A stretch of 64,000 nucleotides of DNA from Desulfosporosinus sp. (GTDB taxonomy: Bacteria; Bacillota; Desulfitobacteriia; Desulfitobacteriales; Desulfitobacteriaceae): positions 1 to 64,000 of the forward strand of contig JAIMKP010000014.1 of assembly GCA_020692355.1 (NCBI GenBank), read 5' to 3'. Under the pieces are notes generated by a model. It searched no databases. It had not been told where the DNA came from and was given only the letters and a program-made list of their open reading frames with translations. Position numbers and translations under genes: made by a program. How positions within the stretch are numbered: position 1 is the first letter of the stretch; each line of letters opens with the position of its first letter. Of this stretch, positions 9,170 to 17,809 are shown piece after piece.

Positions 9170-11125
9170 ATGAAATACTACATAACGACACCGATTTTTT
9201 ATCCAAATTCGAGTCCCCACATCGGAACGGCTTATACGACCATTGCGGCGGACGCCTTGGCACGCTACCATCGGATGAACGGAGATGATGTCTTCTTTTT
9301 AACCGGTACAGATGAAAATGCCCAGAAAATCGTGCGCACCGCTGAGAGCCAACATGTGGCTCCGAAAGAATATGTCGATGGGGTTGTGGAAAAATTTAAA
9401 GCCCTGTGGAAAGCATTAGATATTTCTTATGATGATTTTATTCGTACGACCGAGGAGCGGCATCACCAGGTGGTGCAAGCCATCTTTACCAGGCTCTATG
9501 AACAGGGAGATATTTATAAATCTGAATATGAGGGCTGGTACTGCACACCCTGTGAGACCTTTTGGACCGAGAACAAGCTCGTCAATGGGCGCTGCCCGAA
9601 TCCTGACTGCGGGCGCGAAGTCGAGTTGTTAAAGGAAGAAAGTTACTTTTTCCGCCTTTCAAAATATCAGGACAAATTACTAGAACATATTCAACGTCAC
9701 CCCGAATTCATTCAGCCTTCGTCCCGGCGGAATGAAATGATCCGCTTCATTGAAGGAGGGCTCGAGGATCTCTGTGTTTCCAGAACGACATTCCAATGGG
9801 GCATTCAAGTCCCGTTTAACCCCAGGCATGTCGTTTATGTTTGGCTGGATGCGTTAATCAATTATATTTCAGCCCTGGGTTATCCAGATGGAGAAAAATA
9901 CCAGAGGTACTGGCCGGCAAATGTACATTTGATGGGCAAGGATATTGTCCGCTTCCATGCCGTTATTTGGCCCATCGTCCTTTTAGCACTTGATATCCCA
10001 TTGCCGCAAGTGGTTTATGGGCATGGCTGGTTTTTAGGGAAAGAAGGTGGCAAGATTTCCAAATCCCGAGGAAATGTTCAGGATTCCTTTGAACTCATCC
10101 GGCGCTATGGCTCGGATGCGATCCGCTATTTCCTCCTACGGGAGATGCAGGTCGGACAAGATGGAACCTATGCTGAAGATAATCTTGTTGAACGGATTAA
10201 CAGCGATTTGGCGAACGACTTTGGGAATTTTATTTCCCGGAGTTTGGCCATGATCGTGAAGTACCGTAAAGGGATCCTTCCGGATCCGGGTGTGGACACC
10301 CCGTTAGAGGCTGAACTCAAGTCCCTCAGTACGGAGGTTCAATCTAAAGTGGAAGAACGCCTGGCAGCTTGTGATCCGGCAGGGGCCTTGGAGCAGATTT
10401 GGCGGTTTGTCGCCCGTTGCAACAAGTATGTGGATGAAACGGCACCTTGGGCTTTGGCGAAAAAGCCTGAGGAAGAAAAACGTTTGGATCATGTGTTAAA
10501 TACCTTTGCCCAATGTATTCGCATCATGACAATCCTTAGCGCTCCGTTTATGCCTGGTGTACCAGGCAAAACAGCGGCCTTGCTCGGAAAGACGGAAGGG
10601 GATTTCTTAAACTGGGACAGCCTCAAGGACTGGAATGGCTTAGAACCGGGGCTGAGGGTTGTCAAAGGCGAACCTCTTTTCCCTCGTGTCGATATGTCGG
10701 ATTGGATTACACAGGAGGAATTAAAAGAAATGCAAGAAGAAAAAATGACATCTTCCGCTGAACCTGCTGAAGAAGCGGTTCCGGAATTTGAGCCGATCAA
10801 AGAAGAAGTGACCATCGATGAGTTTGCTAAGCTCGATCTTCGTGTGGCTAAAGTCCTTAAAGCAGAAAAAGTCGAGAAAACCGATAAATTATTAAAGCTG
10901 GAAATCGAAGTAGCGGGGGAGACTCGGACGATTGTCTCTGGGATAGCGTTGCATTATGCTCCAGAGGAACTGGTTGGCAAGCATGTCGTCATTGTGGCGA
11001 ACTTAAAGCCGGTTAAACTGCGGGGAATCCTATCTCAAGGCATGATTGTGGCAGCATCTCACGGGGAAAACTTGGAGGTTCTCAGTGTGGATGCGAAAAT
11101 TCCCGGAGGTGCGCGGGTCAAATGA
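9170..11125 (+). CDS. metG: Methionyl-tRNA synthetase
   Basis: 651 residues. The class I signature PHIGTAY (about 16-22) and KISKS (about 294-298) are both present. A zinc knuckle with four cysteines (CTPC ... CPNPDC, about 126-146) sits in the connective peptide. The C-terminal 110 residues (from about 540) form the EMAP/Trbp111-type tRNA-binding domain after a Glu/Lys-rich linker, giving the long bacterial form. It charges initiator and elongator tRNA-Met. Ribosome binding site AAAAAGGGGATG precedes ATG 9170. tatD overlaps its stop by four bases. Confidence 0.96.
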   Translation: MKYYITTPIFYPNSSPHIGTAYTTIAADALARYHRMNGDDVFFLTGTDENAQKIVRTAESQHVAPKEYVDGVVEKFKALWKALDISYDDFIRTTEERHHQVVQAIFTRLYEQGDIYKSEYEGWYCTPCETFWTENKLVNGRCPNPDCGREVELLKEESYFFRLSKYQDKLLEHIQRHPEFIQPSSRRNEMIRFIEGGLEDLCVSRTTFQWGIQVPFNPRHVVYVWLDALINYISALGYPDGEKYQRYWPANVHLMGKDIVRFHAVIWPIVLLALDIPLPQVVYGHGWFLGKEGGKISKSRGNVQDSFELIRRYGSDAIRYFLLREMQVGQDGTYAEDNLVERINSDLANDFGNFISRSLAMIVKYRKGILPDPGVDTPLEAELKSLSTEVQSKVEERLAACDPAGALEQIWRFVARCNKYVDETAPWALAKKPEEEKRLDHVLNTFAQCIRIMTILSAPFMPGVPGKTAALLGKTEGDFLNWDSLKDWNGLEPGLRVVKGEPLFPRVDMSDWITQEELKEMQEEKMTSSAEPAEEAVPEFEPIKEEVTIDEFAKLDLRVAKVLKAEKVEKTDKLLKLEIEVAGETRTIVSGIALHYAPEELVGKHVVIVANLKPVKLRGILSQGMIVAASHGENLEVLSVDAKIPGGARVK

Positions 11126-11898
11126 TCTGGGATACACATGCACACCTTGACGATGAACGTTACCGCAGGGATTTTGCTGAGGTGTTGGCACGCGCTAAAG
11201 GATCAGGGATCAGCCGTATCCTCAATCCCGGCTATGACTTGGAGTCGTCCCGACGGGCGGTCGCCTTGGCGCGGGAGTATCCTTTTATTTGGGCCGCGGT
11301 GGGTATCCATCCGCATGATGCTGGGGGGGCAGGCCAAGCAACGTGGGATGAACTAGTCAGCTTGGCTCAAGAGGAGAAAGTGGTCGCCTGGGGCGAAATC
11401 GGGCTTGATTATTACCGTGACCTTTCCCCTCGGTTCGTGCAGCAGCAGGCTTTTGTGAATCAGATTGAGCTGGCGAACGCGGCGGGGCTTCCCATTATCA
11501 TTCACAATCGAGATGCCCATCAGGACATTCTGCGTCTGCTCAAACAACATCGGCCAGAGCACGGCTGTGTATTTCATGTTTACTCCGGATCCTGGGAGAT
11601 GGCTAAGGAACTTTTGAATTTGGGGTTTTACCTCTCATTTGGAGGTCCTTTAACCTATAAGAATGCGCGTCAGACCCTGGAAGTCGCGCAAGGGGTTCCA
11701 ATGGATCGCTTTATGGTGGAGACGGATTCGCCCTATTTGACACCCGAACCCTACCGCAGCCAACGCAATGAGCCTGCGCGGGTTGTGGAGGTTGTCAAAC
11801 GCTTAGCAGAAATCAAAGGGCTCGAAGTTCCTGAAGTTGCCCGTCTGGCGCTGGAGAATGGCGAGGCGCTCTTTGGGAAAGCCTGTGCAGCGGGCTAA
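11122..11898 (+). CDS. tatD: TatD family metal-dependent DNase
   Basis: 258 residues of the TatD amidohydrolase fold. Metal ligands are visible: the HAH pair in WDTHAHLD at the start, the glutamate of GEIGLDYY, two later histidines (HNRDAH, FHVYSG) and the aspartate in ETDSPYL. The family hydrolyses DNA 3' ends and has roles in repair and quality control. ATG 11122 overlaps the metG TGA. It is followed by a clear terminator, so metG-tatD is the transcription unit. Confidence 0.94.
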   Translation: MIWDTHAHLDDERYRRDFAEVLARAKGSGISRILNPGYDLESSRRAVALAREYPFIWAAVGIHPHDAGGAGQATWDELVSLAQEEKVVAWGEIGLDYYRDLSPRFVQQQAFVNQIELANAAGLPIIIHNRDAHQDILRLLKQHRPEHGCVFHVYSGSWEMAKELLNLGFYLSFGGPLTYKNARQTLEVAQGVPMDRFMVETDSPYLTPEPYRSQRNEPARVVEVVKRLAEIKGLEVPEVARLALENGEALFGKACAAG

Positions 11899-11920
11899 AG
11901 CGAGTCTCATTATGCAGCTC

Positions 11921-11965
11921 AACCCTCTGGCGGGGGCAATCCTCAGCCACAGGGTTCTTTTTTTG
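11921..11965 (+). terminator. Terminator after metG-tatD
   Basis: AACCCTCTGGC (11921-11931) pairs with GCCACAGGGTT (11946-11956) with one mismatch, followed by C and a run of seven or more T. Confidence 0.88.
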
Positions 11966-12003
11966 TTTGAGGTTTCATAGGCTTGAGCAAGGGAGGGAAA
12001 GCT

Positions 12004-12807
12004 ATGTATTCGCTGCCAATTACAACGTATACAGATTATTGGCGCACGACCAAGCTGTGGAGTACTTATGTGGGTGGAGCGCTTGCTTTATGGGCGGGTA
12101 CGAGTTGGGCTGGGCGAAGGTCGGAGCCGTTTATGGCAACCATGGCTATCCCAGCTTCTTTAAGAGCAACAGAAACCATCCGTGTCGGAGAGCATCTGAG
12201 CATACCGGACGTTCCTTACCGTCCACAAGAAAAGGATGGCCAGATGCCTGTTGCGCTGCGCCCACAGGTTATGACAGAATATCGCCTGCAGGAAGTGCCG
12301 ATCCCCGTCGAAGTGAGGGAAAGCAGTCAGGTTCCTCCGGGTATGAAAAAGGTGGTTGAAGAGGGTAGCATTGGCTTGAAGCGCCAGGTTATCAAAGTGG
12401 TCACGGTTCAAGGGGACATTCAAGAACAAGTGGTGCATGAGTTTGAGTTGAATGCCCCCAAAAAACGAATCATGATTCAAAATAGCAAACCCGTAGCCGG
12501 TGAACCGTTAGACTTGACCAGGCTCAATGTGGCAAGAATATTCACGGTGGAGGCCACCGCCTATACCTATACAGGAAATCGCACGGCGACAGGGGTTCAG
12601 CCACGCAAGGGCCTAATTGCAGTGGATCCGAGCGTGATCCCTTTAGGTAGCCGCGTGTATGTGGACGGGTATGGCTATGCCACTGCGGCCGATACGGGAG
12701 GAGCCATCTTGGGCAATAAAGTAGATGTCTTTTTTCCTTCATTGCGTGAGTGCCTGGACTGGGGGCGCAGACCAGTCCGCCTCTATCTTTTGGCGAATTC
12801 GCGGTGA
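12004..12807 (+). CDS. G5- and 3D-domain cell-wall protein (first of two)
   Basis: 267 residues from ATG 12004, which has GGGAGGG six bases before it; the frame is open upstream to a TTG at 11983. The N terminus has a weak hydrophobic segment (about 20-38). A G5-like stretch (about 95-155: EYRLQEVPIPVEV, KRQVIKVVTVQGD) is followed by a C-terminal 3D domain (about 178-267) with ATAYTYTG, TATGVQP, AVDPSVIPLGSRVYVDGYG and AADTGG, the three aspartates that name the family. 3D domains are the catalytic part of lytic transglycosylases (MltA-like) and appear in Rpf/Sps-type wall enzymes. It shares only the last domains with the yabE-like gene downstream, which suggests duplication and divergence. 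Confidence 0.85.
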   Translation: MYSLPITTYTDYWRTTKLWSTYVGGALALWAGTSWAGRRSEPFMATMAIPASLRATETIRVGEHLSIPDVPYRPQEKDGQMPVALRPQVMTEYRLQEVPIPVEVRESSQVPPGMKKVVEEGSIGLKRQVIKVVTVQGDIQEQVVHEFELNAPKKRIMIQNSKPVAGEPLDLTRLNVARIFTVEATAYTYTGNRTATGVQPRKGLIAVDPSVIPLGSRVYVDGYGYATAADTGGAILGNKVDVFFPSLRECLDWGRRPVRLYLLANSR

Positions 12808-12824
12808 ATCGACAAAGGGTGTTT

Positions 12825-12853
12825 TTGACAACTGCCCACCTATCTATTAAAAT
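12825..12853 (+). promoter_or_regulatory. Sigma-A promoter of the yabE-like gene
   Basis: Consensus TTGACA (12825-12830), a 17-bp spacer, and TAAAAT (12848-12853), about 50 nt before ATG 12902 and 18 nt after the previous stop codon. Confidence 0.85.
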
Positions 12854-12901
12854 GGGGTTGTAAGTCTAGTTGGTGGTTATATTTGGTAGTGGGGGGATAA
12901 A

Positions 12902-14074
12902 ATGATTCACGAAACCTGGATGCGGGCCGTCGCTTTGGTTCGGACTTCGCGGTTAGCCCAAATCCTCGCTTCTACAGTCTTTCTGGCGCTCATTGTGCTC
13001 TCGTTAGTCATATGGAAAGCCCAGACTATTCAAGTTCAAATTGATGGTAAAAACGTCCGAGTCATTACCCTGAGTCAAACGATCGGGGAAGCACTTGCCC
13101 ACACGAGTTTGGGGATTTATCCGGAGGATGATGTTCAACCGGATCGGAATACCCTCATCTCTTCCGGTCTCAAGGTAGAAGTTCAAAGGAGTGTTCCAAT
13201 CAAACTCAGTGTGGATGGCAGACTCATCCTGGCTCGTTCGGCCCAATCCAGCGTTGGCAAGGCACTTACGGATCTTTCAGAGCGCTATGGGCTCCAATTG
13301 AAAGATGTCGATGAGGTGAACTTGCCGCAGGATACGCCCACGAAAGCGGGAATGGCCATCGATGTTCGCCGGGCTGCATTGCTGCATGTTCAGTCCGATG
13401 GAAAAGCATGGGATACTTATCTGGCTCCGAGAACGGTGACAGAAGCGTTAGCTAAATTGAATATTTCCCTTGGGGAGAAAGATAAGCTAACCCTGGCGCC
13501 GGATCATCGCCTAGCGTGGGGGGATACGCTTCAGGTCGTACGGGTTACGGAAAAGGAGGAAAAGCTTCAGACTGATCTTCCTTATCAAGTGGTGGCGCAA
13601 GCCGCTGATTTCCCGGTGGGATTGCCAGATAAGGTTATAAGCCGGGGTTCGAATGGGTTGCAGGAGCAGACCGTGAAGCTGACATTGGAAGATGGGAAAG
13701 AAGTCAGCCGCGAGATTCTCTCGCAGAGGATCACGCGTCCACCGGTGAACCAAGTCGTCTCACGGGGGGCACAAACCTCTGTATCGCGCGGCGGGCAAGT
13801 TATCCAGTTTCAACGCGCTTATCAGATGCGCGCCAGTGCTTATTCTGAGTCGGGGGCCACGACAGCGACCGGGGCTGCAGTCAGCAGGGGGATTGTCGCG
13901 GTCGATCCAAGGGTCATTCCTTTAGGAACAAGACTTTATGTGGATGGGTATGGAGAAGCCGTTGCACTGGATACCGGCGGTGCGATTAAGGGGAATCGAA
14001 TTGACCTGTATATGGATACCCCCGAAGCTGCGTCGAATTGGGGTGTGCGAACCGTCATTGTATATGTGCGCTAA
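12902..14074 (+). CDS. yabE: YabE-like cell-wall protein (DUF348 repeats, G5, 3D)
   Basis: 390 residues. One N-terminal membrane segment (about 19-40) is followed by ubiquitin-like DUF348 repeats (about 45-200; VQIDGKNVRVITL, IKLSVDGRLILA, LLHVQSDGKAW), a G5 domain (about 200-285) and a C-terminal 3D domain (about 300-390) with TATG, AVDPRVIPLGTRLYVDGYG and LDTGG. This is the domain order of B. subtilis YabE, a putative autolysin of the Rpf-like group, which also lies before rnmV-rsmA there. Start ATG follows GGGGGGAT. Terminated by a strong hairpin. In Bacillus yabE is controlled by an antisense RNA; nothing here lets me say whether that holds. Confidence 0.9.
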   Translation: MIHETWMRAVALVRTSRLAQILASTVFLALIVLSLVIWKAQTIQVQIDGKNVRVITLSQTIGEALAHTSLGIYPEDDVQPDRNTLISSGLKVEVQRSVPIKLSVDGRLILARSAQSSVGKALTDLSERYGLQLKDVDEVNLPQDTPTKAGMAIDVRRAALLHVQSDGKAWDTYLAPRTVTEALAKLNISLGEKDKLTLAPDHRLAWGDTLQVVRVTEKEEKLQTDLPYQVVAQAADFPVGLPDKVISRGSNGLQEQTVKLTLEDGKEVSREILSQRITRPPVNQVVSRGAQTSVSRGGQVIQFQRAYQMRASAYSESGATTATGAAVSRGIVAVDPRVIPLGTRLYVDGYGEAVALDTGGAIKGNRIDLYMDTPEAASNWGVRTVIVYVR

Positions 14075-14088
14075 GGTGCAGATACGCT

Positions 14089-14102
14089 GAAGTCAGAAGT
14101 CA
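14089..14102. repeat. Two copies of the GAAGTCA heptamer
   Basis: GAAGTCA occurs twice in direct succession just before the terminator of the yabE-like gene. The same heptamer forms a longer array at about 23106-23140 and occurs twice, inverted, at 54313-54326. Confidence 0.7.
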
Positions 14103-14109
14103 AAGGTAG

Positions 14110-14141
14110 AAAAAAGCTTGGAGAAAACTCCAAGCTTTTTT
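14110..14141 (+). terminator. Terminator after yabE-like gene
   Basis: A perfect 14-bp stem, AAAAAAGCTTGGAG (14110-14123) with CTCCAAGCTTTTTT (14128-14141), around an AAAA loop. The A/T flanks make it able to stop transcription in both directions. Confidence 0.9.
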
Positions 14142-14473
14142 CCATGTAAGCAAAGGTAAGCAAAGGGACGGTTCTTGTGCTTCCATATTTCTGGTGCTAG
14201 TCCTACTAAATTGTGTTGGGGTCTGACCACGGGTAACGCGGGGGGTGATAGGGACTTTGTCATTCTGAGCATCAGCATCAGCGAAGGATCTTCATAAGGA
14301 CCTTCACAAGGATCTTTACTTCGTTTCAGAATTACAGGGCTTCCTTGAAACCACGGATAGTTCATGCTTGTTTCTTTGTCTAGTTGCTGATTTTTCCAGG
14401 GTCCGGTTAGAATAAAGCGTTTTCACTGGAACATATCTTGAACAGAAAGGATGATCTGCAAAGGAGGAATCTC
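14142..14473. other. Intergenic stretch with dispersed-repeat remnants
   Basis: About 330 bases without a credible gene. It holds GGGACGGTTCTTGTGCTT (about 14165-14182), which resembles the conserved core seen near REP-associated transposase genes in Clostridia, and TTCTGAGC...GCGAAGGATCTT (about 14260-14291), a motif seen as a dispersed intergenic repeat in several bacteria; a second AAGGATCTT follows near 14308. Both attributions are from memory. No transposase gene is present. Confidence 0.4.
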
Positions 14474-15190
14474 ATGCGCAGGCTTGTCATTATACCCGCA
14501 AGGCATACACACCGTTTAGCGGTAGCCCTAGTGCTCTCGGTCATGGCAACCCTCATCTTGTCTATCTTTTGGCAAGGTTCTGCGATCGTAAACAGCCAGC
14601 TTAATGTTCTGCATGTCGTGGTTCTCGATCCGGGGCATGGAGGGTATGATCCGGGTGCGATTACAAGACAAGGCGTGTATGAAAAGGAAATCAATCTTCA
14701 GATCGCCGCAAGGGTCGAGCGAATGCTGAAGCCGAGCGGGATAAAAGTTTTGTTAACGCGGGATGAAGATGAAGATTATGTTCCTCCGGGAGTTAAGGGA
14801 AGAGACTCTAAGAAGCAAACGGATCTGAATTACCGTATTGCCCTGGCGGCGCAGGCCAGTGCAGATGTTTTTGTCAGCCTCCATGTCAACGCCAACGCTG
14901 GAACGCCGAAATCCGGGGCTGAGACCTTCTATCATATAAAGTCGGAGAAGGGAAAATACTTAGCAGAAAGGATTCAGGAGGAACTCGTTAAAGTGCCGGG
15001 GATGAATCGCCGCGTTGCGAAGCCGGGTGACTTTTATATTATCAACAACACCGCTATGCCGGCCGTTATCGTCGAATTGGGGTATCTGAACAATACAGCG
15101 GAACTAATCAAGCTGAAACAAGCTTCGTATCAAGAGCAGTTAGCACATGCTATCGCGAAAGGGATTGGCAACTACTTTGGTCTTCCTTAA
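14474..15190 (+). CDS. cwlD: N-acetylmuramoyl-L-alanine amidase CwlD (spore cortex)
   Basis: 238 residues. An N-terminal membrane anchor or signal (about 13-38) precedes an Amidase_3 domain with the zinc ligands: VVLDPGHGGYDPG (His), YEKEINL (Glu), FVSLHVNAN (His) and the catalytic VELGYLNN (Glu). Known role: with PdaA it makes muramic-delta-lactam in the spore cortex, the mark recognised by germination lytic enzymes. ATG 14474 follows AAAGGAGGA; a TTG at 14438 in the same frame is unlikely. A GH18 protein with a possible cortex role follows. Confidence 0.9.
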   Translation: MRRLVIIPARHTHRLAVALVLSVMATLILSIFWQGSAIVNSQLNVLHVVVLDPGHGGYDPGAITRQGVYEKEINLQIAARVERMLKPSGIKVLLTRDEDEDYVPPGVKGRDSKKQTDLNYRIALAAQASADVFVSLHVNANAGTPKSGAETFYHIKSEKGKYLAERIQEELVKVPGMNRRVAKPGDFYIINNTAMPAVIVELGYLNNTAELIKLKQASYQEQLAHAIAKGIGNYFGLP

Positions 15191-15298
15191 AAAATAAGGA
15201 GATCAATGGTCAAAGGCTGTATTCATACATAAGGTCAATTAAATAGGGAAATCTAAAGCCAGGAACGCTAATTGCTAGTTTAAGGAGTTGAGGATTAG

Positions 15299-16447
15299 AT
15301 GAAGAGGTTTCTGGCTTTTCTTGTTATAGGCAGTATATCCTTAAGTATGGCTTTAACAGGGTGCAACAATGTGCCTCAGCCGACCCCCCAGCCACCTCAG
15401 CAAATGACGGACACCGGTAAACCGCCCGAAGCAGAAGCAACCCGTCAGGATGTCCTAGGGTCTGAGAAGCGGGTTGTGATGGGATTTTACACAGATGCAG
15501 AAGGCCCGGTGCCAGGCTCGAAAGACTCTATGGTGAAACATATCAATGCCCTGGATGAGGTTTCTTTCTTCTGGTACACGTTTGATGGAAGCGGGAATGT
15601 GAAGAAGACCGGGAAAGTAGATATGGATACCAAAAACCTGGCTCAGAAAAATAAGGCGAAAGCCTATGCCTTAGTGCATAATATGGCTGGCGGTGGGTTT
15701 GATGCTAACTTGGCGCATCGTGTTATCTCCAATACAACGGTTAGAGCAAACTTCGTGAGCAATCTCGCCAATCTTACGACCCGTGAGGGCTGGGACGGTA
15801 TCGCTATTGATATTGAAAAGACCCCTCCGGCCGATCGGAACAATTACTCTGCCTTCCTTGATGAGCTGCATAAAGCCTTGAAAGCGAAGGACAAAGTTTT
15901 GAATGTATCGATTCCTGCGAAATATATCGATTATCCCTCTGACCTCTGGTCCGGTGCTTATGATTATACAGCCATCGGAAAGGCGGCTGACCAAGTGGTC
16001 TTGATGACCTATGATGAGCACGGTTTGGGTACCACGCAAGGGCCGATTGCTTCCCACGACTGGGTTAACAAAGTCATCACTTATGCGGTAGGAAAAATTC
16101 CGAAGGAAAAAATCGTGATGGGGCTTCCGGTTTACTCGTTTGACTGGGGTTCCAACAAGCCGACCGTTCCCGCATACCTCTCCTTTGCCCAAAGCATCGA
16201 CCAAGCCAAAAAACATGGTGTCGATCTGCAGTATAATGACCATGAGCAGGTTCCCCATTATCAGTACACTGCTTCAGGCGTTCGCCACGAGGTCTACCTG
16301 GAAAACTCAAAGAGCCTGGGGGTTAAATTAGATTACGCCCGTAAACATAAATTACATGGAGTCGCCATCTGGCGGCTGGGGATGGAAGACCCGATGATGT
16401 GGGACAATGTCCTCAAAAGCTATGGAACGAACAAGAATAAGCAATAA
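15299..16447 (+). CDS. GH18-family lipoprotein, possible cortex N-acetylglucosaminidase
   Basis: 382 residues. A signal peptide ends in a lipobox (ALTGC, Cys22), followed by a short Pro/Gln-rich linker and a GH18 TIM barrel (about 58-375). The catalytic strand reads WDGIAIDIEK: the catalytic glutamate of DxxDxE is present, but the third family aspartate is Ala. VVLMTYDEHG, KIVMGLPVYSFDWG and GVAIWRLGMED fit the SleL/YaaH branch, which cleaves cortex peptidoglycan after it is modified. Unlike YaaH it has no LysM domain and is membrane anchored instead. Promoter not obvious; AAGGAGTTGAGG precedes ATG 15299. Function in the cortex is inference from family and from cwlD upstream. Confidence 0.83.
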   Translation: MKRFLAFLVIGSISLSMALTGCNNVPQPTPQPPQQMTDTGKPPEAEATRQDVLGSEKRVVMGFYTDAEGPVPGSKDSMVKHINALDEVSFFWYTFDGSGNVKKTGKVDMDTKNLAQKNKAKAYALVHNMAGGGFDANLAHRVISNTTVRANFVSNLANLTTREGWDGIAIDIEKTPPADRNNYSAFLDELHKALKAKDKVLNVSIPAKYIDYPSDLWSGAYDYTAIGKAADQVVLMTYDEHGLGTTQGPIASHDWVNKVITYAVGKIPKEKIVMGLPVYSFDWGSNKPTVPAYLSFAQSIDQAKKHGVDLQYNDHEQVPHYQYTASGVRHEVYLENSKSLGVKLDYARKHKLHGVAIWRLGMEDPMMWDNVLKSYGTNKNKQ

Positions 16448-16496
16448 GACGGGGAATGTGCGCATAACATTGATAATATGCTAAGAAACAGGGTTA

Positions 16497-16538
16497 AAAG
16501 AAATGAACCGGAACTAACCAGTTCCGGTTCATTTCTTT
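16497..16538 (+). terminator. Terminator after GH18 gene
   Basis: A perfect 19-bp stem: AAAGAAATGAACCGGAACT (16497-16515) with its complement at 16520-16538, loop AACC, ending in a T-rich arm. Confidence 0.9.
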
Positions 16539-16688
16539 GTGTCCGAGTGGGCAAGCCGCATCAGCTTTCTAGAGTGACCGTTAGTTGTCAGATTTGAGTG
16601 CGGGTCGTATCCTTAAAGAACTATCGAAGCAACAAATGAGATTTGTGTTATAATTAGTAATAAGTATTAAATTAGCGGGGTGATGATC

Positions 16689-16951
16689 ATGTTAAGAATC
16701 AGTCAACCGTTTAATTACAATTGCCCGAAGGATTATTACCGTTTTTGGATAAGATCAATGGAGATTCCATCAACCAAAAGGTAAGAGTAGCTTTTGCGAT
16801 TAATCTATTTGCCCAAAAGACGGTTTCTTTGGAAAAGGCGGCAGAGCTTTCGGGTGAAACATTGTTCGATTTTATGAAGATTCTAAAGGAACAAGGGCTT
16901 CCGTGGGGAGAATATACAGAAGAACATTTGCTCCAAGATGAGCGGTTATAA
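16689..16951 (+). pseudogene. UPF0175 family small protein, apparent frameshift near the start
   Basis: The 76-codon frame from 16721 encodes VRVAFAINLFAQKTVSLEKA, AELSGETLFDFMKILKEQG and LPWGEYTEEHL, a clear UPF0175 protein; some members act as antitoxins to PIN-domain toxins. It has no ribosome binding site or ATG of its own. Just upstream GGGGTGATGATC plus ATG 16689 starts another frame reading MLRISQPFNYN, which looks like the missing N terminus; adding one base near 16720 joins the two into an 88-residue protein of usual length. So the gene is broken by a one-base deletion, or the base was lost in sequencing. A TATAAT at 16649-16654 lies upstream. No PIN toxin gene follows. Confidence 0.6.
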
Positions 16952-17272
16952 GAGTAGGCGAAATAGGCAGGAATCATGAATAGCTTTAGAAGGTATAAAT
17001 TATCAGAATAGGTCTCACGGCTTCAGGCACAAGAGCCATGGATGCTAAAACCCTGTCAGAGGAAAAAGGTTTTCCAACTGGCAAGGTTTTTGTGTCTTTG
17101 TATCGTAAAATTCACTAACTGTTTGGAAGACCGGCAGTTTCCCCACTGAGAATCGGTCAGACTGTACCCCGTTAAAGTACCGGATGCGCCTCTGGATCCT
17201 TCTAGCTTCTCAGAATATTTGGTACAGCCAACTACTATCTGTTATTATAGATTAAGAATGGAGGGTAATGTC
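16952..17272. other. Intergenic stretch before rnmV, no gene supported
   Basis: About 320 bases. A short open stretch (17008-17118, ending TAA) could be a gene fragment but has no start signal and matches nothing I recognise. No strong hairpin or promoter was found; TATTATAGATT near 17240 is a weak -10 candidate for rnmV. Confidence 0.4.
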
Positions 17273-17809
17273 TTGATACGGGAGTTAATTGTGGTTGAGG
17301 GAAAAAATGACGCCCATGCTGTCCGCCGAGCTTTGGGTTCGGTGGATATTATTTGGACAGAAGGATATGGGCTAAGCGAGGATAAACTGAGACTCATCGC
17401 GGAGGCGGCGAAGCGTCAAGGGGTGATCGTGTTCACGGACCCGGACTTTGTGGGCGGTCAGATTCGGGAACGAATTCGCCAAAGCGTGCCGTCGGCTAAG
17501 CATGTCTACCTTTCCCAGGAAGCGGCCCGCAAAAAAGGGGATATAGGGGTAGAAAATGCAACGCCTGCGGAAATTCAGAGGGCTTTTGCCCAGATCCGGC
17601 AAGAAAGCCTCCCGCCTGTAAGATTTACGGCTGATATCTTGATAGAAACAGGTCTCACAGGATTACCGGATTCCCAAGCCAAACGTCAAGCCATCGGTCG
17701 GGCTTTAGGCATAGGAGAGTGCAATGCAAAGCAGTTTTTAAAACGATTAAACCAATTCGGGGTTTCGCCAGGAGAATTCTGGCAGGCCGTGCGGGGGACT
17801 GAAGGATGA
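17273..17809 (+). CDS. rnmV: Ribonuclease M5 (5S rRNA maturation)
   Basis: 178 residues with an N-terminal TOPRIM domain: ELIVVEGKNDAHAV (catalytic Glu) and VIVFTDPDFVGGQIR (Asp pair of the DxD motif). It trims 5S rRNA precursors in low-GC Gram-positives. The start is taken as TTG 17273, seven bases after GGAGGG (17260-17265), because it gives the usual N terminus just before the TOPRIM motif; the in-frame ATG 17258 would place the ribosome binding site inside the gene. rsmA overlaps its stop, the conserved rnmV-rsmA pair. Confidence 0.92.
   Translation: MIRELIVVEGKNDAHAVRRALGSVDIIWTEGYGLSEDKLRLIAEAAKRQGVIVFTDPDFVGGQIRERIRQSVPSAKHVYLSQEAARKKGDIGVENATPAEIQRAFAQIRQESLPPVRFTADILIETGLTGLPDSQAKRQAIGRALGIGECNAKQFLKRLNQFGVSPGEFWQAVRGTEG

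Noticed and set aside
15671-16258. 195-residue minus-strand frame opposite the GH18 gene
   Set aside because: The GH18 frame has signal peptide and catalytic motifs; this one has none.
17008-17118. Short open frame as a PIN toxin partner of the UPF0175 gene
   Set aside because: Too short, without start signals and without the acidic residues of a PIN domain.
16952-17272. tRNA or small RNA before rnmV
   Set aside because: No cloverleaf or strong hairpin with a terminator was found.
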